Shown piece by piece: positions 25,217 to 37,531 of a DNA stretch of 64,000 bases (the stretch's first letter is position 1; each line of letters starts with the position of its first letter). The notes under the pieces are model-generated. The model did not search any database. It was given only the letters and a program-made list of their open reading frames with translations, and had not been told where the DNA came from. The stretch comes from Artocarpus heterophyllus. Its lineage: Eukaryota > Streptophyta > Magnoliopsida > Rosales > Moraceae. The DNA is taken from contig CM046332.1 of NCBI GenBank assembly GCA_025403435.1, forward strand, positions 12,251,480 through 12,315,479, given 5' to 3'. The translations under genes were made by a program, and so were the position numbers.

Positions 25217-27234
25217 TGTTAGACATGTATGCCCTAAGGAGTAAAAATGTAATACGTTTTTGGAGACATTTTTATCAATAAAGAATTTATTCATTTATAT
25301 ATATATATCAAATATTGTCCTCTTTACGTTCATATTTGTTGAATGTATGATAAGCAAACAGTAATCTGAGACTGTTAGTCTAAACCTTAAGAATTGGGCA
25401 TATGATGGACTGATTATGCGGAAGACACGATTCTTAAGGTGATGGTCTAAAACATATGATCCGCAATCAAGGGAATAAAGTTGGGCGCTTTATTCATGTA
25501 AAGATTGTTATGTTGTCTATATCTCTTTTGGGAGATGGTTTGTCTTGACCATCGGAGTTGGACTCCGTAAATAGAAACATTGGCACGTTGTCATAAGTGA
25601 CGACGTGTTGGATCGGGACATAAAGTGAATTGATTTGGATTAATAATTCTGTCTTGGCAAATCGATTCACTTTAGACAGTCATTTGTATTGTATCTTAAT
25701 CCTAAGATGAATAGTGGGCCCGTTGTCTCAACTTGTGTCTTTTGATGTGCCAAAGGGTGACTCCCACATCTCTATAGTGGTATGCATGCCGGTATGTTGG
25801 AGGTATGACTCTTGATAGCGTAGACTTGTTATTCATAGATATGGAATCCATAGCTCCTCTTTAGGAGTAATGATATCCTCTTATATGCGTTGTACTGTAA
25901 TTGGAAAACTGGAGCGCTCAACCATTTAGATACATAGGTGTAACCGAATGGTATACTATCTTTGGATGGTAAGTTTTCTAATGATGAGACAATGGAACGT
26001 AAGATAAAAATAATTGGGAACGTAAGACAGAACTTGTCCTTAAGTCGATTATGGATTATCATATGGGGATACGATGCACTATGATATGTCATGGAGACTT
26101 AGCTACACAAGCTTCGTAATTCTATAAAGTTCGAGAGTGCAGCTCCAAGCTTTTAGTGGAGTAGCATTGGAGTTGATAATTGTGAAATGTATATCTGGGA
26201 TATTGGGTTTCATAATTATCATGAGCTTGAACTTTATAGGTCCATTTTGGTCCCCTTTGCTAGCTCATAAAATCCTGTAACGACACGGCGTGCTTTTCCA
26301 ATAATTGGTGACTTATGTCGGATTTATCAGATTGGTTTAAAATTTGTAAGAATCAAATAATTCATGTTTGTTTATCGGTTGAATTAATTTTGTAAGAAAT
26401 TAGTTCAAGATAAACTTGTTGAATTATTGCGATCAGATAATTCTTGTCTGTTTATCGGTTGTTTTAATTTTGGACAAATTAGAACAAGATAAACTTGTAG
26501 AATTATTGTGAATTGATTTATTTTCTTAGAGATTATCTTGATAAAGTTTGTTTTGATCAGATAGCTTCTCTATTTTGTTATTTGAATCAAAACTGAGACT
26601 TTATCCTTTAGAATCTCGGGTGGAAAATAAAAGATTCGCGGAGATTTTTTCTCGGGAGTTCGGCCTACCGGATGACGTGTTCGGCCTGTCGAACTGGCCT
26701 GTTTGGCCTGCCGATCAGTGGAGATAAGATTACACGTTTTCACATCGGATCTTATCAGATATTGATCCGAACTTGATTCTGTTTCGAGTTTTGAGACCTA
26801 ATCTGATATGGACTGACCCTAGGACCAATAGGTATGAAAAGGGAGTGAGACTCATGATTTACTCAGATCAATTTGAGAGATTAAGAGTGATACTCTTCTA
26901 GTGAGCATCTGAAAACTCCCTGAGAGCTTTTGTTCACAAATCAAGAATACTAGCTTTGGGTTCTCTCTATTAGTTGGAAGGAGAGTCACTAGTGGAAGAA
27001 GCTGAACGTGTGAGCCCACACTCACTCCAGTTGTGGATAGAGAATAGCAAAGAAGACCAGTTGGTTGAGGCTCTTTTGGAACGTTACTTCTCTACACGGA
27101 TTACGGAGGTTCTTCGGCACACTGAGGTTAGTAAGATCTGTTTAATTTATACATATAACATGTCAAACTTGTGTTTTGAAAATTACTCTGATGGAAAATT
27201 TTTTAAAATTTCACTGCGCACTTTATTTCCAACA
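25217..27234 (+). repeat. 5' LTR of copia-1
   Basis: It runs from TGTTAGACATG to TTTCCAACA. The promoter TATA box seems damaged here (GGTATGAAAAGG near 26830), where the 3' LTR has GGTATAAAAAGG near 34500. Three copies of a GC-rich motif (TTCGGCCTGCCGA-like) lie at 26660-26720. Confidence 0.93.
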
Positions 27235-27236
27235 AT

Positions 27237-27247
27237 TGGTATCAGAG
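27237..27247 (+). promoter_or_regulatory. Primer-binding site, initiator Met tRNA type
   Basis: TGGTATCAGAG, two bases after the LTR, is complementary to the 3' end of plant initiator tRNA-Met, the usual primer of copia elements. Confidence 0.85.
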
Positions 27248-27724
27248 ACGAGGTTTTTATATAAATTTGCAAGTTTGTGATCATGTTATATGCATAAATT
27301 TTGTGATCTTAATCTCTCCTATGCTTGAATTGAATTTTATAGAGCGATGGCACTCTAGGTTTCTATATAATATATATGTTGTCATGGATTATATGGTGAA
27401 TGTTTATTAATTAATTATGGTTTATTAAATCATTATTTATTTATTTATTAATTAATTAATACCGGTTATGGTTCCTTAGAGGTTATAATGTGTATCTAGG
27501 TTTTTCATGTAATTAGATGACAGACTATCATCTCCGTCTAGGAATTGTTTTAATTTTTAATTTGTAAGAATTTTATAATTAAATAATTATTCGGAGAAGA
27601 AAGATCTAGAAGACGGATCTAGAAGATTGATAATGGTGCCTCTAGGTATTTCATGAGTCTCTAATTTTATGTTTTTGAATTGTTGAAAATAAAATTGATA
27701 AATTGCATTAAAAATTGTATTTTC

Positions 27725-27965
27725 TGGATTGAGGGTTTTCTGCTCGGTCAGCATGCCGAACCTCACAGTTCGGCAAGCCGAAGGTCATAGATCGGCAGGC
27801 GGGACGTGTGGTCCGGCAGGCCGACAGTGGGGCAGAAAATTTGGTGCTCTACCGGCAGGCCGAACCTGCATAGATCGACAGGCCGATGTTTCAAATCGGC
27901 AGGCCGATGGAGCAAGACCGGCAGGCTGATCACCGATATCGGCCTGCCGACCTAGAGCTGCCGGG
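27725..27965 (+). repeat. Cluster of a near-palindromic 12-bp motif in the copia-1 leader
   Basis: About nine copies of TCGGCAGGCCGA or close variants, in both orientations, are spaced roughly 20-35 bp apart. The motif is almost its own reverse complement, so each copy can pair with any other. It is a GC-rich island in an AT-rich element. The open frame through it is only a by-product of the repeats. Confidence 0.8.
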
Positions 27966-28919
27966 TGTCTAGAAAAGGTGCAGTTTTTCCAGGTGTAGTT
28001 TTAATTTTATTTTTGGGACGATTCTGAGAAACACTAAATTTGGATATGACCGGAAATATGAAGTATTCGATTCATACGGGATTGAAGGCTTGAAGATGGA
28101 TATTACATGAAGAAGGATACAGCTTGAGGATTCAAGGATGAAGAATCGATAAATGTCTCGATTATTCTCTTGTAATCTTAGTTTTTTATTCTCTAGGGTG
28201 GAACCATAATATTACGGTTATTATTATTTTGCTTGTAGCTTTGCTTGATTGCTTTGCTTGTCTGCGTTATAATATGATTTACCATGTATATTGATAACAT
28301 GTCATATAGGATAGGGAGTGCCGCTCATATTAAAATTGTTCATGCATAATTTTAAAATAAAACCTTGACTTCAAAAGATTGAGTGGGAGAAGGTTTTCGA
28401 AGAGAGGACCTAAGGCCTCCATCGTTGGTCCATAGAAAGAACATGGTGGTCCCGACCCCTAGGAAGGGATTTCTATCATGTACCAGATTAGATCTTTGAA
28501 AGGATAAGGTATTTTAGTATGATTTATGGTTGCACACCCCTAGGTGGTGATTATAAATCATGGATAAAATATTGAAACAGTGGTTATACACTCACGTTAA
28601 TTTTATTATTAACCTCCCCTAGGAGCTCTGTTAATAAAATTAATGGCCAAAGAAACGATTATTAGTATATGCTGGATCATACGGGTTCTGGATGGCATAT
28701 ATTAATCAGGAGGGGATCTGTGTTCCTGATTGAATTTAGCATGACTCCCCTAGTAGCTTGTTGAATTCTGAGTTGGGAATTATCGTTGTAAGGTTGTAAT
28801 ATTTTCAAGGTTTTGACACATAAACACATTTGTTTGATTTTACATGATTTTGTTATCTTACTAAATTGTTATATATGTTTGCTTATATTTGGTATATGAT
28901 TCTTTATTGTAGATTGAAA

Positions 28920-31900
28920 ATGTCTAAAAACGCTTTATCATCGATACTTGATAAAAACCAATTAACCGGTGAGAACTATAACGATTGGAAACGGAACCTG
29001 GACATCGTCCTTTTCTTTGAGAAACTGAAATATGTTCTGACAACTCATTGTCCTGCCGAGCCTATGGGAGACTCAAGTAATGAGCAATTCCAAGCATACG
29101 ATAGCTGGAAAGATGCTAATGATCAGGCCTGCTGCTATGTTATGGCTACCATGAACAACGTGCTGTAGCCTCAACATTAGGATTATGAGACTGCGAAGCA
29201 GATCTTGGATAATCTTGAGGATATGTTTGGAGGCTAGGCCATAACGAAGCGGCAAGGGGCGCTTCAGAAACTCTTAAACTGTAGACAAACACCAGGGACA
29301 TCTGTAAAGGAGCACATGATGTTGGTCATAGGTTACCTCGCTAAGGCTCAAACCAATGGAGCCGACATCGATGCTGAAACTTAGATGGCTATGGTCTCTG
29401 AGACTCTGTCTAAGGAATTTATTCCGTTTAGAGCTACTTTTAATTTAAGCAATAGACGGGATATGACCTTGACAGAACTGATGAAACAGTTACAGGAGTT
29501 TGAACTGCTGATCAGGGAGTCTCCTGCTGGTGGTGAGGCCAATCTGGTAGCTACTTTTGGTTCCAATCCAAACTCTGGGAATGGAAAGAAGCAACAGGCC
29601 AAGAACGGGAAGTCTTCTATTCCTGCTGCTACCAAGAGCAAGAAGAAGAAGAAGAAGAACCCAAAGAAGCTTAAGTGCTTCTTTTGTGGTAAGGTCGGAC
29701 ATATAAAGAAGCATTGCAAGGACTTCCTTTCCAAGGGAGGTAGGTGTGATCTTCTATATTTAGAAACTTGTTTGGTTGAGGAATCCAGTGACATCTGGGT
29801 CATAGATTCTGGTGCAACTAATCATGTTTGAGTTTCTCTGTAGGGATTCAAAGAAATGAGAAGTCTACTTCGTGAAGACTTAACGCTTCGGATGGGCGAT
29901 GGATCCTTGGTCTCAGCGGAAGCAGTGGGAGATGTCCATCTTTACTTTGATAATTATAAGAATTTAATTTTGCAAGACTGTTTTTATGTTCCTAAATTTA
30001 AAAAGAATTTAATTTCTGTATCTTCTTTATTTAAAGACTCATACGTTGTATCTTTTAATGAAAAAGTGGTGATTCGTAAAAACAAATCTTTTATCTGTTC
30101 TGGATGGATGCAAAATAATCTATACTTTATCAAACCTAAGATGGACTTATTGCTTAATGCTGAGATAAATGATAATAACTAAAAAAGACTTAAAACTTCT
30201 CACTCTAATAAGACTTATCTTTGGCATTTGCGCCTTGGCCATATTAACCTGAATAGGATTCAAATGTTGGTAAGGGATGGAACTTTAAGTCACTTAAAGG
30301 TAGAATCTATACCTCAATGTGAATCTTGTTTGGAGGGTAAAATGACCAAAAGACCATACGGGTCTAAGGGCAGTAGGGCCGAAGGGGTTCTAGAACTTGT
30401 GCATAGTGATGTTTGCAGACCGATGACATTCGGGCACGAGGAGGGTATGAGTACTTTGTCACTTTTATTGATGATTACTCAAGATATGGGTATGTGTACC
30501 TAATGCACCACAAAAGCGAAACTTATGATAAGTTCAGGAAGTTTCGGGCTGAAGTGGAAAAGCAATTGGGTAGACCCATAAAGGCACTTCGATCTGATCG
30601 AGGTGGGGAATACATTTCTGATGAGTTCTTGGGACACTTGTTAGAGAATGAGATTTTATCCCATTTGATTACGCCGGGCACTCCGCAGCAGAATGACATA
30701 GCAAAGAGAAGGAATAGGACTTTGTTGGACATGATTAGGTCCATGATGAGTTATTCATCATTGCCTTTATCCTTTTGGGGATATGCACTACAAACCGCAT
30801 GTTATCTTTTGAACAATGTGCCTTCAAAATCGGTCCCTAAAACTCCTCACGAGTTGTGGACAAGACGGAAGACATCCTTAAACCATATTCGCATATGGGG
30901 ATGTCCAGCTCATGTCCTGTATAAGGATCCGAATAAGTTGGAAGCACGTTCGGAAGTTTGCGTGTTTGTAGGATATCCAAAATGGACTAAAGGGCGTTAT
31001 TTTTATAACCCTAAGGAAAATAATGTCGTGGTTTCAACTAATGCAACTTTCCTTGAGGAGAGTTACATGGACGACTTTAAACCTCGAAGCAAAGTGGTGC
31101 TTGAGGAGTTAAGGGGTGATTCGTTCACTCCGGAGGTTCCGAACGAAACCATTTCGATCGGTATAGAAAAACCAAACAAACCTGAACAACAACCTCAGGG
31201 GCTTCGACGTAGTGGGAGGATTGGGCGTCAACTTGAGAGGTATATGTTCAATGGGGAGGTCTTTTTGGCTAAACAGGATGAACATGACAGGGATCCTTAT
31301 ACTTACGCAGAAGCTATGGAGGATGTTGATTCAAGACTCTGGACAGAGGCCATGAACATAGAGATGAAGTCTATGGAGACTAATCAGGTCTGGGAGCTTG
31401 TGGATCTTCCCGAAGGGGTAAAACCCATAGGGTATAAGTGGATCTACAAGAGGAAAAGAGGAGTGGACGGAAAGGTCGAAACCTTTAAGGCTAGACTGGT
31501 AGCTAAGGGTTATACGCAAAAGGAAGGAATCGATTATGAGGAAACCTTTTCGCCTGTAGCCATGCTTGAGTCCATCTGGATTCTATTGTCCATAGCTGCC
31601 GCTCTCGACTATGAAATTTGGTAGATGGATGTCAAGACGGCTTTTTTGAATGGCTATCTTGATGAGTCCATTTATATGGATCAACCAGACGGGTTCAAGG
31701 TCGCAGGTCAAGAGGGTAAGGTTTGTAAGCTGCTGAAGTCTATTTATGGACTTAAGCAGGCTTCTCGTTCTTGGAACATAAGATTTGATCAAGTGATCAA
31801 GACTTATGGGTTCTCACAAAATGTGGATGAACCATGTGTTTACAAACACATAAAGGATGGGAAGCTGGTTTTTCTACTACTCTATATAGATGACATTCTG

Positions 31901-32871
31901 CTAATTGGCAATGACGTTAGGGCATTGTCATCGGTCAAATTATGGTTGACCAAGCAGTTTGACATGAAGGACTTGGGTGAGGCTAATTTTTTTCTCGGTA
32001 TCCAGATCTTTCGGAGTAGGAAGAACAAAATGATAGCTTTGTCTTAGGCCGGCTACATAGATAAAATTCTCAAGAGGTTTACAATGCAGGATTCTAAGAA
32101 AGGTGGGCAACCATCTAGGTCTAGAATTACTCTTTCTAAGAAAGACTCTCCTAAGTCTTATGAAGAAAGAGAATACATGAAGAAGGTGCCTTATGCTTCG
32201 GCAGTAGGTAGTCTCATGTATGCATGCTTTGCAAACGACCAGATATTAGCTATGCGGTCGGGATTGTAAGTCAATTTCAGGCGGATCCAGGACTGAACCA
32301 TTGGGTTACGGTAAAGCATATTTTCAAGTACCTGAGAAGGACTCGAGGGTACATGCTTGTGTATTCGGGTGAGGATTTAACTCCTCTAGGATACATTGAT
32401 TCGGATTTTCAATCCTGTCTAGATTCTAGGAAATTGATTTCGGGGCTTGTGTTCACTCTGGGTGGCGGTGCCATCAGTTAGAGAAGTACGAAGCAAGATT
32501 GCACTTCAGATTCAACGATAGAGGCCGAGTATGTGGCGGCTAGTGATGCTTCGAAAGAAGCAGTGTGGCTCCGCAAGTTCCTTGGGGATCTTGAGGTAGT
32601 TCCTGGTATGGATAAGGCTGTATCACTGTACTGTAATAACAGTGCGGCGGTAGCTAATGCTAAGGAACCAAGATTTCACAAGAAGAGTAAGCATATTGAT
32701 CGGAAGTATCATATGATAAAGGACTTCGTTGAGGGCGAGCATGTCACGGTGTGCAAGATTGCGTCAGAGGACAATTTAGCTGATCCATTTATGAAGACAC
32801 TTACTGGGAGAGTCTTCGAGAGGCATGTGGAAGCTATGGGGATGCAAAATTTGCTGTATTTACTCACTTAG
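28920..32871 (+). pseudogene. Gag-Pol of copia-1, broken by stops and two frameshifts
   Basis: Gag starts at 28920 (MSKNALSSILDKNQLTGENY) and has a zinc knuckle CFFCGKVGHIKKHC near 29678. Protease has DSGAT near 29807. The integrase zinc region is HLRLGHINLNR...CESCLEGK (near 30221-30340). The catalytic core has [12 protein letters not shown] and SDRGGEY. RT has DVKTAFLNGYL and YIDDILLIG. RNase H has EAEYVAASDASKEAVWLRKFL and ends at 32871. Two single-base deletions shift the frame, near 30426 and near 32222. About ten stop codons interrupt it, six of them TAG where the sister copy copia-2 has CAG. The protein cannot be made. Confidence 0.92.
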
Positions 32872-32885
32872 TGCAAGTGGGAGAT

Positions 32886-34902
32886 TGTTAGACATGTATG
32901 CCCTAAGGAGTAAGAATGTAATTTGTTTTTGGAGACATTTTTATCAATAAAGAATTTATTTATTTATACATATATCAAATCTTGTCCTCTTTACATTCAT
33001 ATTTGTTGAATGTATGATAAGCAAACAGTAGTCTAAGACTGTCAGTCTAAACCTTAAGAATTGGGCATATGATGCACTGATTATGCGGAAGACACAATTC
33101 TTAAGGTGACGGTCTAAAACATATGATCCGCAATCGAGGGAATAAAGTTGGGCGCTTTATTCATGTAAAGATTGTTATGTTGTCTATATCCTTTCTGGGA
33201 GATGGTTTGTCTTGACCATCGGAGTTGGACTCCGTGAATAGAAACATTGGCACGTTGTCATAAGTGACGACATGTTGGATTAGGACATAAAGTGAATTGA
33301 TTTGGATTAATAATTCTGTCTTGGCAAATCGATTCACTTTAGACAGTCATTTGTATTGTATCTTAATCCTAAGATGAATAGTGAGCCCGTTGTCTCGACT
33401 TGTGTCTTTTGATGTGCCAAAGGGTGACTCCCACATCTCTATAGTGGTATGCATGCCGGTACGTTGGAAGCATGACTCTTGATAGCGTAGACTTGTTATT
33501 CATAGATATGGAATCCATAGCTCCTCTTTAGGAGTAATGATATCCTCTTATATGCGTTGTCCTGTAATTGAAAAATTGGAGCGCTTAACCATTTGGATAC
33601 ATAGGTGTAACCGAATGGTATACTATCTTTGGATGGTAAGTTTTCTAATGGTGAGACAATGGAACGTAAGATAAAAATAATCGGGAAGATAAGACAGAAC
33701 TTGTCCTTAAGTCGATTATGGATTATCATATGGGGATACGATGCACTATGATATGTCATGGAGACTTAGCTACACGAGCTTCGTAATTCTATAAAGTTCG
33801 AGAGTGCAGCTCCAAGCTTTTAGTGGAGTAGCGTTGGAGTTGATAATTGTGAAATGTATATCTGGGATATTAGTTTTCATAATTATCATGAGCTTGAACT
33901 TTATAGGTCCATTTTGGTCCCTTTTGCTAGCTCATAAAATCCTGTAACGACACGGCGTGCTTTTCCAATAATTGGTGACTTATGTCGGATTTATCAGATT
34001 GGTTTAAAATTTGTAAGAATCAAATAATTCATGTCTGTTTATCGGTTGAATTAATTTTGTAAGAAATTAGTTCAAGATAAACTTGTTGAATTATTGCGAT
34101 CAGATAATTCTCGTCTGTTTATCGGTTGTTTTAATTTTGGACAAATTAGAACAAGATAAACTTGTAGAATTATTGTGAATTGATTTATTTTCTTAGAGAT
34201 TATCTTGATAAAGTTTGTTTTGATCAGATAGCTTCTCTATTGGGTTATTTGAATCAAAACTAAGACTTTATCCTTTAGAATCTCGAGCGGAAAATAAAAG
34301 ATTCATGGAGATTTTTTCTCGGGAGTTCGGCCTGCTGGATGACGTGTTCGGCCTGCCGAACTGGCCTGTTCGGCCTGCCGATCAGCGGAGATAAGATTAC
34401 GCGTTTTCACATCAGATCTTATCAGATATTGATCCGAACTTGATTCTGTTTCGAGTTTTTGAGACCTAATCTGATATCGACCGACCCCAGGACCAATAGG
34501 TATAAAAAGGGAGTGAGTCTCATGATTTACTCAGATCAATTTGAGAGATTAAGAGTGATACTCTTCTAGTGAGCATCTGAAAACTCCCTGAGAGCTTTTG
34601 TTCACAAATCAAGAACACTAGCTTTGGGTTCTCTCTATTGGTTGGAAGGAGAGTCACCGGTTGAAGAAGCTGAACGTGTGAGCCCACACTCACTCCAGTT
34701 GTGGATAAAGAATAGCAAAGAAGACCAGTTGATTGAGGCTCTTCTGGAACGTTACTTCTCTACATAGATTGCGGAGGTTCTTCAGCACACTGAGGTTAGT
34801 AAGGTCTGTTTAATTTATACATATAACATGTCAAACTTGTGTTTTGGAAATTACTCTGTTGGAAAAATTTTTAAAATTTCGCTGCACACTTTGTTTCCAA
34901 CA
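32886..34902 (+). repeat. 3' LTR of copia-1
   Basis: The 2,017-bp LTR has TGTTAGAC...CCAACA ends and is very similar to the 5' LTR. Its TATA box (GGTATAAAAAGG, near 34500) is intact. Confidence 0.93.
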
Positions 34903-34907
34903 AACAC

Positions 34908-35253
34908 ACCTATCATAATGGAAGGACAGAAAATTTGACTAGACCTTTTCTAACTTCAACCACTACTATTTAAGATGAGTAGATTGACGTCAAGTTCATC
35001 CCATTTTTACTTTTACTAATGATAAGCATTTATATATTGCATACTAATTTTCCGTTGTCTCCTCTGTATTACTATATATTCATATATCCTTGACGTAGAG
35101 TCTATTTAAAATGGCTTTAAAAAATGTTGTTTTTAACAAGCTGTCTTTTTGGCATATTTGAATGGACTTTTAAAAAATGCTTTTAGCTTTTTATAAGCAC
35201 TTTTGGAAGAACCATTTGGTGCTTATGAAAGGTTTATATTTTTAACCGTATAT
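34908..35253. other. Short intergenic spacer
   Basis: This AT-rich DNA lies between copia-1 and the older copia-0. Before copia-1 inserted it was next to position 25216. No gene is seen. Confidence 0.5.
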
Positions 35254-35258
35254 CTACG

Positions 35259-37214
35259 TGTTAGACTAGGTGCTCTAAAAATTAAATGATGTAATAAGTT
35301 TTCAAAGACATTTAATTAATGAATAGTTTATTTATTATCCATATATAAAATGTTGTCCACTTTATGTTAATTTTCGTTGAATGTATGATAAGCAAACAAA
35401 AGTCTGAGACTATCAGTCTAAACCTTTAAGATCGTGCATATGATAGACAGATTATGCAAAAGACATGAATCTTAAAGGTAATAGTCTAAATGATAAGGTC
35501 CGTAATCGTTGAAATAAAGTTAGGCGCTTTATTTATGTTAAGATTGTTATATTGGCTACATCCCTAATGGGAGATGACTTGTCTTAGTCATCGGGGGGAC
35601 TTCGCGAGTACAAACATTAGTATATTATCATAGGTGATGATATATTAGATCGGGACAAAAAATAGAATTGATTTCATTAATAATTATATTTATTGAAATC
35701 AATTCACTTTTGACAATCATATGTGTTATGTCATAATGCTGAAATGAATTAATAGGTCGTATTCTTAACTTGTGTCTTTTGATGTATTAAAGGGTGACAT
35801 CTTGATTTGATGTTGGTACACATGTTGATATGTAGGAGATATGACTCTTAATTGGCGTAGACTCATTATTCTTAGATATAGAATCTATAGCTCTTGAGTG
35901 GAGCTAATGATATTCTTTTATAGGCATTATCCTGTAATTAGAAAATTTGAGCGCTCAACCGTTTGAATACATAGGTGTAACTGAATGGTATATTATTTAT
36001 AAATAGTAAGTATTCCAATGGTGAGATAATGGAACATACGATAAAAATAATAGAGAAGGTAAAATGGAATTTATCCTTAAGCCGATTATGAATATCCTAT
36101 GATTATGTTACATATTATGACATATCATAGACAATCAGCTTATTGGAGCTTTATAATTTTATATAGTTCGAGCGTGTAATTCTAAGTTTTTAGTAGAGTA
36201 GTGTTAAAGTTGATAATTATAAAAATATGTATCTAAGATATGTTATTTATAATTATAGGAGCTTGATCTATATATATCCATCAGGTTCCCTTTACTAGCT
36301 CATAATAATTCATGTAATGATACGGCATGTATTTCTTACAAATTAGTTACTTATATTAATTATTAGATTGGTTGAAATTCAATAGATTGAATTTAATAAT
36401 TCATGTTGGCTTATTAGTTGAATTAATTTTGTGAATTAATTCAAGATAAACATATTGAATTACTTGGATATATTTTATTTGTATGGGTTTATCTATATAT
36501 GACTATTTCAACTAGATAACTTCTCTATTGGGTTATTTGAATTAAAATTGTGGCTCTATAAAAAATACCCAGGTCAAATAAAATAGGATTTATCTAATCG
36601 GTTCCAATAAGTTGAATTAGTAAGTCTGAGGATTTCGAATTCGAGTCTACCTATTGGGGCCATGACACCACGGTCGACCACATTACAAAAGCGTGGTCGA
36701 CCGCACCTGGATAAACAACAAAATGTATTTCACATGTTTTTACTCAAAAATTGATCTAAACTTTAATTTTGAAGTCGAATCTGATAAGGACTATCATTGA
36801 ATCCAACCACTATAAAATGGAACTATTTTTCATTGTTTCTCAGATCGTTTGAGAAGCAAAGAGTGAGTATTCTAGTTAGAAAAACTTTGAAGCTCCTAGA
36901 GAGCTATTGTTTAACATATGGAATCTTAGCTCTAGGTTTTCTCAAGTGGTTGGAAGGAGAGTCACTGAAAGAATAAGCTGTAGGACGTGCGACCACCCAT
37001 ATTCCAATCATGGAAAGAGAATAGCATAGAGGACCAGTTGGTTGAGGCTCTTCTGGGACATTCTTCTCTAGTCAGAGTTTCTATTGTCTTTGGCATATAA
37101 AAGAGATACGTAAGATTTGTTATTAATTTATGTACTTAGCATGCCAAACTTGTTATTTGAAAAAGACTTTGATTTAAAAAATTTTAAAATTTTGTTGTGT
37201 ATCATTTTTCAATA
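35259..37214 (+). repeat. 5' LTR of copia-0
   Basis: It runs from TGTTAGACTAGG to TTTCAATA and is related to, but clearly diverged from, the copia-1 LTR. The adjacent primer-binding site TGGTATTAGAG (37217-37227) has one C-to-T change from the initiator Met tRNA form. Confidence 0.85.
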
Positions 37215-37531
37215 ATTGGTATTAGAGTTATGGTTTTATGTTAATCTTACGGGTTTGTGATCATGCTATGTATATAAATTAGGTGATCTTAATCTCTCGT
37301 ATGCTTGAATTTAATTTTTAGAGAGTTGGCACTCTAGTGTTTTCTATATAATTAAATGTTGTCATGAGATTATGTGGTGGATGTTTATGTATTAGTTATA
37401 TTTAATTAAAATTTTGTTTTAATTATTATATTCATTAATTAATTAATTTTACCGTTTATGGTTTCTTAAAGGTTAAAATATGTATTTATGTTTTTTATGT
37501 AATTAGATGGCGATCTATCATTACCGTCTAG

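Larger units (their letters stand above)
25217..34902 (+). mobile_element. Ty1/copia LTR retrotransposon, complete but inactive (copia-1)
   Basis: The element is 9,686 bp with LTRs of 2,018 and 2,017 bp and a perfect 5-bp target duplication AACAC (25212-25216 and 34903-34907). The primer-binding site follows the 5' LTR and a purine tract AAGTGGGAGAT precedes the 3' LTR. Protein order is Gag, protease, integrase, RT and RNase H, which is the copia order. A 1.7-kb leader precedes gag. The same family is present as copia-2 and as a solo LTR further right. The lineage within copia (Tork/Angela-like) is a guess from the long LTRs and the Gag start. Confidence 0.94.

Noticed and set aside
25829..26092. 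Repeated ORF starting MTYHSASYPH, seen also near 33500, 38700 and 47100
   Set aside because: It lies antisense in every copy of the same LTR and recurs only because the LTR recurs.
27729..27929. Protein-coding ORF over the GC-rich repeat cluster
   Set aside because: Its residues simply repeat with the DNA motif, and it is not kept in copia-2.
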